Source: Rubrobacter sp.
Lineage (GTDB): Bacteria > Chloroflexota > Chloroflexia > Thermobaculales > Thermobaculaceae
Direction: 5' to 3'
DNA: 37,356 nt
Assembly (NCBI GenBank): GCA_016781845.1
Contig: JADDPP010000473.1
Span: 1-37,356, forward strand
Below the pieces are notes generated by a model. The model was given only the letters and a program-made list of their open reading frames with translations, made no database searches and had not been told where the DNA came from. A program made the position numbers and the translations under genes. Below are positions 26,208 to 34,768 of this stretch, piece after piece (the stretch's first letter is position 1; each line of letters opens with the position of its first letter).

Positions 26208-26876
26208 TTACCCTGTCTGTGTCTGTACGTGGTCGTCGTCAGGGCGAGCGGCGTTGCCGACGAGTCCACCGAGCGCTGCAGCACCAGCAGCAAGCAGCGT
26301 AGATATCGCTGCCCACCAGGCTGCATCCCTCACCGCCTCCGCATACCGCGCAGGGTCTATGTTCGGTATGTCCTGAGGACCGAACGGCCCCGATGCCGTC
26401 AGGAACTGGTTAGCCACCTGACCGATCGCTCCAAACAGGTTCCCCAGCCCGAACACCGAGAACAGCAGTATCAGCCCCAACCCCAGCGCAGCCACCAGAA
26501 AGCCGTTGAGCAGCCCTGCAGCCTTGCTGTGCGGCAGCGCGCTCGATCCTGCTACGAAGCCTCCAGCAAAGAACGCTATCAGCGCTACTATCGCCGTCAT
26601 CCAGGGACCACCACCGGTGCCTGGGCTGTCCACGCCCTCCACGTTGAAGTCCACCGTCAGCAGCCCCAGCCCGTACATCACCAGTTCAAGCGTCAGGAAG
26701 GTGAAGAGCGCTGTGAGCAGCCCTGCCCATATCGGTCCCCACCGTACCCTGTCCCGTGGCGTGGTTATCTGTGTCGTCTGCTGCACGACGTCCGCTTCCG
26801 CTTCCGGCCGTACAGGAATCACCTCCCGCCCGCGATCCGCCTGTACCGGCCCTGCAGGTCGAGTATCTCTTTCCAT
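26208..26876 (-). CDS. Hypothetical membrane protein, 222 aa (YrzE/TIGR04086-like organisation)
   Basis: RVRWGPIWAGLLTALFTFLTLELVMYGLGLL, TAIVALIAFFAGGFVAGSSALPHSKAAGLLNGFLVAALGLGLILLF, AAISTLLAAGAAALGGLVGNAARPD. Confidence 0.75.
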   Translation of the reverse strand: MERDTRPAGPVQADRGREVIPVRPEAEADVVQQTTQITTPRDRVRWGPIWAGLLTALFTFLTLELVMYGLGLLTVDFNVEGVDSPGTGGGPWMTAIVALIAFFAGGFVAGSSALPHSKAAGLLNGFLVAALGLGLILLFSVFGLGNLFGAIGQVANQFLTASGPFGPQDIPNIDPARYAEAVRDAAWWAAISTLLAAGAAALGGLVGNAARPDDDHVQTQTG

Positions 26877-27106
26877 GCTTGCGTCTCTCCTTCTTAGTGG
26901 GACCTAATTCCCTCAGTAGGGCCTTCGCACCGGCGAGTCGCGCCGGATGCCGCCTTCCACGACTCGCTGGCGCCTGGCCTGCCTTACCTGACCGGCTGAA
27001 TCTGCTTGGCGCAGAGCTTCAAGCCCGTCCATTTCATCCTCTGCCCTGATCGGCAAGCTACATCTCGTGGCCGTCTACCACCCCCCTCCTCATATACTCG
27101 GCTCAA

Positions 27107-27135
27107 CCCGCCCCGCTCTGAGGGCGGGGCGCTTC
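27107..27135. repeat. GC-rich terminal-hairpin-like palindrome, possible IS200/IS605-type remnant
   Basis: CCCGCCCCGCTCTGAGGGCGGGGCGCTTCC: CGCCCC (27109-27114) / GGGGCG (27126-27131) followed by CTTCC. Confidence 0.3.
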
Positions 27136-27223
27136 CGGTCGGGTAATGATCGCTCGCTACGGGCGCCCGTCAGCGCGGTCGCCCGCTACTGATTCGAGCG
27201 TAGCGGTCAGGGGTCAATGCCAC

Positions 27224-27279
27224 GGTGAATGTAGGGGGACAATCGTGTGAACGTGGGTGAACAGGAGTAAATGGGGGAC
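27224..27279 (-). promoter_or_regulatory. Array of five to six GTTCACC-like direct repeats at 10-12-nt spacing
   Basis: Plus strand: GGTGAAT, GGGGGAC, GTGTGAAC, GGTGAAC, GGAGTAAA, GGGGGAC ending at about 27230, 27240, 27252, 27262, 27271, 27279. Confidence 0.5.
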
Positions 27280-27466
27280 AGGTAGCTACTCCCCGGAACT
27301 CTCCAGCGCAAGCGTCGTGTGCCCGCTGGCGGTGCTCTGCCTTCTCAAGGCATAGCAGGCTGCTACGCGCGGCCCCCGAATGAATGGGGCAGGAGACAAA
27401 GCGAGGCTAGTGGGTACGCTGGGGCTGTCCCCGCCTGGGTGGGACGTGGGCGAGGCAGGTCGGCTA

Positions 27467-28159
27467 TTAAGGCAGGACGAGTCGGTAGCCGACGCCCCAT
27501 TCCGTCTGGATGTAGCGCGGACGCTCGGCGTCGTCGCCCAGTTTCTGGCGCAGGCGGCGGACGAACACCTTCAGATAGCTGGGATCCCCCACATACTCCG
27601 GACCCCACACCCTCTCGAGCAGGTACTGGTGCGGCAGCGCACTGCCAGCGTGGCGCACTAGCTCCTCGAGCAGCCTGTACTCCGTGGAGGTCAGTTTCAC
27701 CGCCTCGCCTCGCAACCGCACCTCCCGTGTGCCCGCGTCAAGCGTCAGGTCCCCGACGGTGTACTGGCGACCACCCGTGGGCAGCGCGCCGCCCGCCCTT
27801 CGCAACAGGGCTTTCAGACGCGCCAGCAGCTCCAGGTGATCAAATGGCTTCGTGAGGTAGTCGTCTGCGCCGAGTTCCAGCGCCCGCACCTTATCGGCGG
27901 TGGAGTCGTGGACCGTCAGCATGAGGATCGGGACGCTCGAGGTCTCGCGGATTCGCCTGCATACCTCGAAGCCATCAGGCGGTGGCATTGATACATCCAG
28001 TACCACCAGGTCGGGCTTCTGCTCATCGAACTGCCTGAGCGCTTCCTGACCGCTTGTGGCGACGGTCACCTCACTATCGGGCCACGTCAGCCGCACGCCG
28101 AACGCCACCACTTCCGCGACGTCACGCGCATCCTCGGCGACAAGCAGCTTCATGGTCAT
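27467..28159 (-). CDS. OmpR/PhoB-family response regulator
   Basis: KLLVAEDARDVAEVV, DLVVLDVSMPPPDGFE, LTVHDS, YLTKPFDHLELLARLKALLRR, wHTH LTSTEYRLLEELVRHAGSALPHQYLLERVWG...YLKVFVRRLRQKLGDD. Confidence 0.96.
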   Translation of the reverse strand: MTMKLLVAEDARDVAEVVAFGVRLTWPDSEVTVATSGQEALRQFDEQKPDLVVLDVSMPPPDGFEVCRRIRETSSVPILMLTVHDSTADKVRALELGADDYLTKPFDHLELLARLKALLRRAGGALPTGGRQYTVGDLTLDAGTREVRLRGEAVKLTSTEYRLLEELVRHAGSALPHQYLLERVWGPEYVGDPSYLKVFVRRLRQKLGDDAERPRYIQTEWGVGYRLVLP

Positions 28160-29472
28160 AGCTCCCTCCGATTCTGACCGCTCGGGAGGGCGACTCGGAA
28201 CTCCGTGCCCCGCCCCTCCACGACGTCCACCCAGATCCGTCCGCCGTGTAGTTCTACTATGCCCCTCGTCAGCGCGAGTCCCAGCCCCGTGGCATCCTCG
28301 ATGGGATCAGGATGGTGAGAGTGTTCGAGGCTGGCATCGCCGTCCCCAGCCGCAATCGCGGGGCCGTCGTCACTCACCGACAGCACTACCTCGTCGCCCG
28401 TGGTCCTACCGCTTACGCGGATAAGAGCGCCGATGGGCGCGTGCTTGTTGGCGTTCGCCAGCAAGTTCGTTACCACGTGCTCCAGCTTGCGGCGGTCGCC
28501 CTCGACCGGGAGCGGCTCGGGCATGTCCGCCTCCACCGTCTGCCCCTTCTCATGGACCAGATGGAGGACTCCCGGCAAGGCCTCCGCGACAACGTCCCGC
28601 AGGTCCAGCTGCCAGCGCACGAGGCTTAGTGTACCCGCCTCAGCCTCGTTGTAGGCGAGCAGCTCATCAATGAAGGAACGGAGGCGCTCCGTATTCCGTC
28701 TCGCGTTCGTCAGCAGCAAGCGCTGCTCGGCTCCCAACTCCTTACCGGCGCTCATCTCAAGGAGCCCGAGCCCGGCGCGCAGGGCCGTCAGCGGCGTGCG
28801 GAGCTCGTGGGAGACTGACAGGATGAACCGGCGACGTAGCCTGTCCATCTCCAGCATCCTCTCCCTGGCGTGCTCTGCTACCTGTGCCCCCTGCTGCTGC
28901 TCCGCCCACCGCCGCATCAGGATGTTCGTACCGACGCCGACGAGCGCGAGCACCACTAACCGACTAGCCAACTCCCGAAGTTGCCGATCGGTCGCGGACC
29001 ACAAGGGGAGGGTCGGCGCTATCATTGCCACGACGAACACCACCGCGGCGGTGTACAACAGACTTCCCCGCAGGGACATACTCGCCGAGGCGTAGATGAG
29101 GCCGAGGTAGAAGATCACGAAGAGCGGGCCGCCCGGATCCGCGTCGAAGTAGTAGAGCACTGCGGCGGCGGGCAGGTCGAGGACGGGCACCCAGGCGATG
29201 GAGCGAAACCTCGCAACGAGCCTGCGCAGTAACTCGACGAGCAGATTGTACCCTGCAAATACGAGAATATATACCCATACCGGATGTCCTGTGCGACCAT
29301 AGACCGGCCAGGTGAGAGTGATGACGAGCATCGCGCCCAGCACGGCCCACCGCAGCATCGAGAGTTCGCGGCCCTGGCGGCTGAGTTGGCTGCTGTTGGG
29401 TCTCTCGGCCACGTCATCCTCCGCCTGTGAGCGGCGTGGACGCGCCTTGCGTGAGTTGTCCCGCCCCCCCAC
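28156..29472 (-). CDS. Membrane sensor histidine kinase, partner of the downstream response regulator
   Basis: N-terminal TM segments; SVSHELRTPLTALRAGLGLLE; N-box NLLANANKHAP; SVSDDGPAI; GLGLALTRGIVELHGG. Overlaps the RR start by 4 nt (ATGA). Confidence 0.95.
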   Translation of the reverse strand: MGGRDNSRKARPRRSQAEDDVAERPNSSQLSRQGRELSMLRWAVLGAMLVITLTWPVYGRTGHPVWVYILVFAGYNLLVELLRRLVARFRSIAWVPVLDLPAAAVLYYFDADPGGPLFVIFYLGLIYASASMSLRGSLLYTAAVVFVVAMIAPTLPLWSATDRQLRELASRLVVLALVGVGTNILMRRWAEQQQGAQVAEHARERMLEMDRLRRRFILSVSHELRTPLTALRAGLGLLEMSAGKELGAEQRLLLTNARRNTERLRSFIDELLAYNEAEAGTLSLVRWQLDLRDVVAEALPGVLHLVHEKGQTVEADMPEPLPVEGDRRKLEHVVTNLLANANKHAPIGALIRVSGRTTGDEVVLSVSDDGPAIAAGDGDASLEHSHHPDPIEDATGLGLALTRGIVELHGGRIWVDVVEGRGTEFRVALPSGQNRREL

Positions 29473-29545
29473 CGCTCCTCCGGCCCTCTAACTGGGGCTC
29501 TCATCGTCGAGTGTAGCTTCCGGAGGTCGCAACGCCGGTTGCAGA

Positions 29546-29584
29546 TGGGAACAATCTCGTCAATATCGGTAGTCACTGGTGAAC
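29546..29584 (-). promoter_or_regulatory. GTTCACC-type direct-repeat operator upstream of the HK-RR operon
   Basis: Plus strand: GGGAAC (ends 29552), CGTCAAT (29564), GGTAGTC (29574), GGTGAAC (29584); spacing 12/10/10; lies 74-112 nt upstream of HK start 29472. Confidence 0.5.
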
Positions 29585-29641
29585 GAACCGCACCAGGGCG
29601 TCTACCACAACGCTGTGGAGGGGACCGCTGCGCTCTAGCCG

Positions 29642-32600
29642 TCACTCGCAGGGCAAGGCCGCGGAAGGGATTGCCTCTTCAACTCCAGAGGCACTAGCAC
29701 CAGGCAGTTGGATGTGGAACTTTGCTCCTTCTCCCGGCTCGCTCTCGGCCCACATCCGGCCACCGTGCAACTCTACAATCTCCCGTGCTATGGCGAGTCC
29801 GAGCCCGGACCCACCATGCGCTGGTCCCACATGGTGGAAACGCTGGAAGATAGTCTCGATGTCTTCCGGGGCAATACCGTCGCCATCGTCACTGACGGAG
29901 AGCACCACCTTTCCGTCGGCAACATGCCCTGAGACAATGATGCGCGTTCCCGGACGGGTATGTTGGTGAGCGTTCGCGAGCACGTTCACCATCACCTGTC
30001 CCAGTCGCCAGGGATCGGCATTGGAGGGCAGCGCGTGGGGCAGGTCTTTCTCCAGCCACTGCCCCTTCTCACGGATGAGCGGAAGCACCACGGACATCGC
30101 GTCGGTCACGACCGAACGCAGATCAAGTGGCCGACAGTCCAGCTTGAGAGTACCCGCCTCGAGCTGATTGTACGTGAGCAGATCATCAATAAGCAGACGC
30201 AGACGCTCGACGTTCCTGCGAACGTTCGCGACCAACTGCCGCTCGTTCTCTAGTAAGCGTTCCCCCGCACTCATGTCGAGCATGCCGAGCCCGGCGCCCG
30301 CCGCGGTGAGAGGAGTACGCAGGTCGTGGGAGATAGAAGAGATGAACCTCGCCCGCAACCGATCGAGCTCCTCCAGACGCTGCGCCTCCTCACGCTCCAG
30401 CGATAGCTCCTCCTCGAACGCCTCTCGCTCGAGGGCGGTGGCGATCACGTTCGCGATGGCTTGCAGGAAATATACATCGTCGGCGGTGAACGACCGCCGG
30501 CTGGTCGTGTGGGCTCCGAGAACGCCGAAGGGCCGCTCGTGGCCAGGGATGGGAACGCTTATCCCGCTTACCACCCCGTGTTCGTGCAAGAGCGGTGGCC
30601 CCGCGAAGCGCAGCTCCGCCCGCAGGTCATCCACGACCACCGGCCCCCCTGTGGCGAGAGTGTAGCCCGCCTGCGAGTCCGAGCCGCGGCCTACGGTAGC
30701 TCGCCCTACATACCCTTCCTTCCAGCCCACGCCCGCCCGCAACAACAAGGCATCACCCTCGGGCAGCAACTCGAGCACCTTGCAGTACTCAATGCGGAGG
30801 GTACGGGCAACAATGACGACGGCCTCATCCATCAGCGCCGACAGGTCGCGCGAGGCAAGCGCGCGTCTGCCCAGTTCCGCCACCGCGGCCTGCTGTCGCG
30901 CCCTCGCTTCCAGGGCCTCATCTGCCGCCTTGCGACTGGTGATGTCGCGAATGTAGCCCGTGAACATCAACGTTCCGTCCCAGGGGATGCGGGTAATGGC
31001 CAGTTCGACAGGGAACTCGCTACCGTCCGAGCGCATCCCGGCCATCTCGATTCGGCGATCCAGCACCGGGCCCTCCCCCGTCGCCAGGTAGCGTGCGAGG
31101 CCCTGTCGGTGCTCGTCGCGCCACCGCGGAGGCACGATGAGCGCCGCCATCTCCTCACCGAGTGCCTCGTCAACGGTGTACCCGAACATCCTCTCCGCCG
31201 CCGGGTTCCACTCGACGACCTTCCCTTCGCGGTCCATCGTGACGATCGCGTCGAGCGCGGACGCGAGCACCGAGCCCTTGAGCGCCTCGGACCGGCGAAG
31301 TTCCTCCTCGGCCCGCGTCCTCTCCATGAACTGGCCGAGCTGGCCGCCGAGGGAGGCGGCGATGTCCAGCACCTCCGGGTCGGGCTCGCGGGATTCGCAA
31401 CTCAGGTATTCCATGACCGCAACCACCCGCCCGCCGAGCTGGATGGGAAGGCCGAAACCGGAGCGAAGCCCAGCGAAGGACGCTAACCGGAGACGCGGGA
31501 AGTTGGGCTCGGCAGAGGTGTCGGTAATCCACCTCGGCCCTCCGCTGACCCAGGCGCTGCCGGGCAAGCCCTCGCCCGGCCGGAAGCTCACCGTCCTGCT
31601 CTCCGCGATCAAATCGGTGAGGTCCACCGACGAGGAATGCCACGCCTCCACGCAGCGCAGCACTTCATGATCCACCGTCCAGAGCGCGCCGTAGTCCCAG
31701 TCCAGCCCCTCTCCCATTGCCTGCAGAACCCTCGGCGCCGCGTCGCCCAGGTTCGGAGACTCAGAGAGCACTCGACTCACCGTGTATTGCGCGACCAGGC
31801 GTCGCTCCGCGCGCTTGCGCTCTGTAACATCGAGCGCGAGGCCGACGCACCCTACCACCCGGTCGCGGGCATCTCTCAGGGGCCGCACCCGTGCCTCGAA
31901 AACCCGTCCCCGGACCTCCAGATCATACCCGGTCCCCTCGCCCCGAAGCGCGCGCTTATGGGCCTCCAGCACATCAGAGGCAGATGGGGTCAGCTCGTAT
32001 AGCGTCTTCCCAACGTAACGGCTCGAGTCCACACCGAGTTGAGCGAGGATGCTGCCAGAGACGGACACTATTCGCATGTCCCTGTCGGTAATCCACAGGT
32101 GAGCGGGCATCTGCTCGGTGATGAGGCGCAGTTGCCCCTCGCTCGCTCGGAGCTCCTCCTCGGCGCGCTTGCGCTCGGTGATGTCCGTGACATTGATGAT
32201 TCTGTAGAGGACGTTATCGGAGCCGTCCGTAACGGCAGTCACATCCACCTGCACGGGAAAGACGGTGCCGTCCTTGCGGACATGCTCGGACTCGTACGTG
32301 TAGTGTCCCTTCTCGCGGGCGAGGCGCGTATTCTCTGCCACTTCCACATGGCGAGCCAGCGGCAACACGTCGGTTATCGGCCTGCCTGTGAGTTCCTCCA
32401 CGGTGTACCCGTGCATCCTGGCGAAGGCCGGATTCATCATGGCGAGCGTCGAGCCGTCGCCGCTGCTTATGACCAGTCCCGTCTCGGTGTGCTCGAAGAT
32501 GTCTGCCCACTTGCGCAGGACCTGTTCAGTGCGCTTCCGTTCCCTGATATCACGGAAGGCGACTACCGCACCTACTGTCTGGCCGCCCTGCAGAATCGGC

Positions 32601-33271
32601 GCCGAGGAGTAAGACACAGGGAGCAAGGCACCGTCTTTGCAGGTAAACACGTCGTCGTCACTGCGGTAGGTGACGCCGTTGCGCAGTACCTGCAGCCCGG
32701 AGCATTCTTCTCGAGGATAGGGCGTGCCGTCTGCTCGCTGGTAGTGAGTCACGTCGTGCATGACCTTGCCGAGTAGCTCTGCCTGCGTCCACCCCAGCAT
32801 CTGCTCCGCGGCCGGATTCATGAAGGTCACGCGTCCCTCCGTATCAAGCGCATAGACTCCCTCGGCGATGCTGTCGTCAATGGCCCTTCGGAAATCGCGC
32901 TCGCGCCGCAGCCGTTGCTCGGATGCGCCGAGGCTGGCGCGCAGCCAGCCGGTAGTCAGCGCCACAGTCGCCGACGTGGCCGTCAGTATGAGCACACGCA
33001 GCACGTCCTCCCGCGTGTACTCGAACGCCTGTCCGGGGATGGAAAAGTAGTAGAGGCCGTACAAGGAGACCAGGGCAGCGCTGACCAGGCCCGAGCGCAG
33101 CCCGCCGATGAAGGCCACGTAGGCGACGACGGCAAGCAGGGCGGTCAGGCTTGGAGTTCTGAGGAAGGTACGGGCAAGCAGCTCGAACACGGCGATCAAG
33201 CCAACGGTAAGGGGCAGGCCCCTCAGCACCGCGTAACCGAGCGGTCTCCACGTATGTGACACTGCTCGCAT
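29642..33271 (-). CDS. Multi-domain sensor histidine kinase: N-terminal TM region, four PAS, two GAF, HisKA, HATPase (1209 aa)
   Basis: TM region SLTALLAVVAYVAFIGGLRSGLVSAALVSLYGLYYF; PAS segments (DSIAEGVYALDTEGRVTFMNPAAEQMLGW; HTETGLVISSGDGSTLAMMNPAFARMHGY; QMPAHLWITDRDMRIVSVSG; DAIVTMDREGKVVEWNPAAERMFGY); GAFs; SSISHDLRTPLTAAGAGLGMLD; NVLANAHQHTRPG; SGLGLAIAREIVELHGG. Confidence 0.95.
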   Translation of the reverse strand: MRAVSHTWRPLGYAVLRGLPLTVGLIAVFELLARTFLRTPSLTALLAVVAYVAFIGGLRSGLVSAALVSLYGLYYFSIPGQAFEYTREDVLRVLILTATSATVALTTGWLRASLGASEQRLRRERDFRRAIDDSIAEGVYALDTEGRVTFMNPAAEQMLGWTQAELLGKVMHDVTHYQRADGTPYPREECSGLQVLRNGVTYRSDDDVFTCKDGALLPVSYSSAPILQGGQTVGAVVAFRDIRERKRTEQVLRKWADIFEHTETGLVISSGDGSTLAMMNPAFARMHGYTVEELTGRPITDVLPLARHVEVAENTRLAREKGHYTYESEHVRKDGTVFPVQVDVTAVTDGSDNVLYRIINVTDITERKRAEEELRASEGQLRLITEQMPAHLWITDRDMRIVSVSGSILAQLGVDSSRYVGKTLYELTPSASDVLEAHKRALRGEGTGYDLEVRGRVFEARVRPLRDARDRVVGCVGLALDVTERKRAERRLVAQYTVSRVLSESPNLGDAAPRVLQAMGEGLDWDYGALWTVDHEVLRCVEAWHSSSVDLTDLIAESRTVSFRPGEGLPGSAWVSGGPRWITDTSAEPNFPRLRLASFAGLRSGFGLPIQLGGRVVAVMEYLSCESREPDPEVLDIAASLGGQLGQFMERTRAEEELRRSEALKGSVLASALDAIVTMDREGKVVEWNPAAERMFGYTVDEALGEEMAALIVPPRWRDEHRQGLARYLATGEGPVLDRRIEMAGMRSDGSEFPVELAITRIPWDGTLMFTGYIRDITSRKAADEALEARARQQAAVAELGRRALASRDLSALMDEAVVIVARTLRIEYCKVLELLPEGDALLLRAGVGWKEGYVGRATVGRGSDSQAGYTLATGGPVVVDDLRAELRFAGPPLLHEHGVVSGISVPIPGHERPFGVLGAHTTSRRSFTADDVYFLQAIANVIATALEREAFEEELSLEREEAQRLEELDRLRARFISSISHDLRTPLTAAGAGLGMLDMSAGERLLENERQLVANVRRNVERLRLLIDDLLTYNQLEAGTLKLDCRPLDLRSVVTDAMSVVLPLIREKGQWLEKDLPHALPSNADPWRLGQVMVNVLANAHQHTRPGTRIIVSGHVADGKVVLSVSDDGDGIAPEDIETIFQRFHHVGPAHGGSGLGLAIAREIVELHGGRMWAESEPGEGAKFHIQLPGASASGVEEAIPSAALPCE

Positions 33272-33636
33272 TGCTCAGCCCCTGGCCTCACTCCTCCGCG
33301 GCACAGTGATTACCCGTCCACCGACGGAGGCCACAGAATATACCATAATACCACGAACCCGGCGCCCGGGACTGATGGGCCATGGAACAGGGCGATTTCA
33401 TATGCAGAAAGCCCCTGTCGCCCGCTCTCGGGACTCACGCCGCCAGGAGTCTCGGCCCTTCAAGCTTCACCAACCTGACGCGATGGCATCCGGCAGGCAA
33501 TGCAGCTGTCTCCCCGTACCGTCCAGCCGTCAGCTTTCATCCTGGTGACGCCCTCCATCGTGTCACAGGGCATCCGCACAGTATTGAGTCTTCCATAGCT
33601 CTGCGCCTGTACGTGTGCTAGCCTGTCAACCGGCAG

Positions 33637-33747
33637 TCACGGTCGCTGTCCGGCGAGGAGCGCGATCATAATTGCGAGCACTCCGTACGGGCTGATGATT
33701 GTCACCAGTAAGATTATCCAGATCAGTGTCAATAACAGGACATCCAT
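33637..33747 (-). CDS. Small single-pass membrane protein, 36 aa
   Basis: MDVLLLTLIWIILLVTIISPYGVLAIMIALLAGQRP; RBS GGGAGG upstream of ATG 33747. Confidence 0.55.
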   Translation of the reverse strand: MDVLLLTLIWIILLVTIISPYGVLAIMIALLAGQRP

Positions 33748-33833
33748 GTCGCGTACCTCCCTCAGCTCTACCTGCCAGCCGAGGCCGGCTGCGCACTGTC
33801 CCGCTCTCTTCATGTCCAGGTATATCCACCAGC

Positions 33834-33883
33834 GGTGAAAGTGCGGGTGAAGAGGGGTGCCGGTCGCGTGAAGGTTGGTGAAC
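33834..33883 (-). promoter_or_regulatory. GTTCACC-type direct-repeat operator upstream of the 36-aa membrane ORF
   Basis: Plus strand: GGTGAAA (ends 33840), GGTGAAG (33852), CGTGAAG (33873), GGTGAAC (33883); 87-136 nt upstream of 33747. Confidence 0.5.
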
Positions 33884-33901
33884 AATTCAGAACGACTGGC
33901 G

Positions 33902-33918
33902 CCGAGGTTTCACCTCGG
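33902..33918. repeat. Short hairpin CCGAGG-TTTCA-CCTCGG
   Basis: 6-bp perfect stem with 5-nt loop. Confidence 0.5.
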
Positions 33919-34390
33919 ACCCTGGGCCGCAGCCGCGTTCATGCTTGTTCACCTTCGTACATGGAACGCCCCTGCGTATACACCGGGGCATTCACGTCCA
34001 CCCGATACGCTAACTCGTAGTGGATGTGAGATGCCGGTCACGGGGAGGGCTGAGAGAGGCGCAAGACTTCCAGGACACGAGCGTTGGCGCTCTTTCGCGC
34101 CGATCACAGACGCTTATTCATAGAGCGCGGCAGCCGCCCACCCATGCCTGGTAGTGCTTCGCGTCCTGGCAAAACTCTGGAGGCGACGGGCAGATCAGTC
34201 CACGGTTGGACGACGAAAGCGGAGCGGTCAACTCAAAGATGCTCAAGTACGAGAGAGAGATATAGGAACTGGTAGCGAGCCTGGAGGCACGGGAGCGGTC
34301 GCTGACTGTCCAGGCACGGCGCCCTTCATCGGTAGCGAGCCCGTCCCTGGCCCGGCCCCGTCATCGCCTCCTGCTCCGGGCGGCGCCGGG

Positions 34391-34582
34391 AGGCACAGGT
34401 ATCATCCTGGGTGTCCTTGTGATAATGGCCGCCGCGGCGCTTCCGAGCGGGGTGAGAGTGCTCCTGGTGTTGCTCGGTGCTATCGTGATCGCCGCCGGCA
34501 TCATGCGCCTCGTCCTCTGGTGGTCTACAGAAGAGCCGCACGATGTAGGTACGACAGCTGACCCGAGCCGACGCAAGTGGTG
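34391..34582 (+). CDS. Possible small membrane protein (start not determinable)
   Basis: Open frame ...GGTGIILGVLVIMAAAALPSGVRVLLVLLGAIVIAAGIMRLVLWWSTEEPHDVGTTADPSRRKW*: two hydrophobic stretches and a polar tail; no convincing start codon. Confidence 0.35.
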
Positions 34583-34628
34583 AGAACGCGATGACAGGCC
34601 GTGGGTACTACCGCATTAGCGGACACCA

Positions 34629-34768
34629 GGAGTGATACGGAATCGGGGAGAGTAGCCACTCATACTGTCATTCCGAGCTTGCGAGGAGTCCGTAACCCAG
34701 GAGCACGGATTCTCAGCGAAGCGAAGAACGACAAACCTGCAGCCTTCACCCGGAACCCGTATCACTCC
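34629..34768. repeat. MITE/REP-like nested palindromic element, 140 nt
   Basis: Perfect 12-bp terminal inverted repeats GGAGTGATACGG (34629-34640) / CCGTATCACTCC (34757-34768); inner imperfect palindrome TGTCATTCCGAGC (34666-34678) ... CGAAGAACGACA (34722-34733). Confidence 0.75.

Noticed and set aside
34271-34341. Direct repeat GGTAGCGAGCC (34271-34281 and 34331-34341)
   Set aside because: Only two 11-nt copies, 60 nt apart, with no further structure; likely chance or a tiny local duplication. No CRISPR-like periodic array was seen anywhere in the window.
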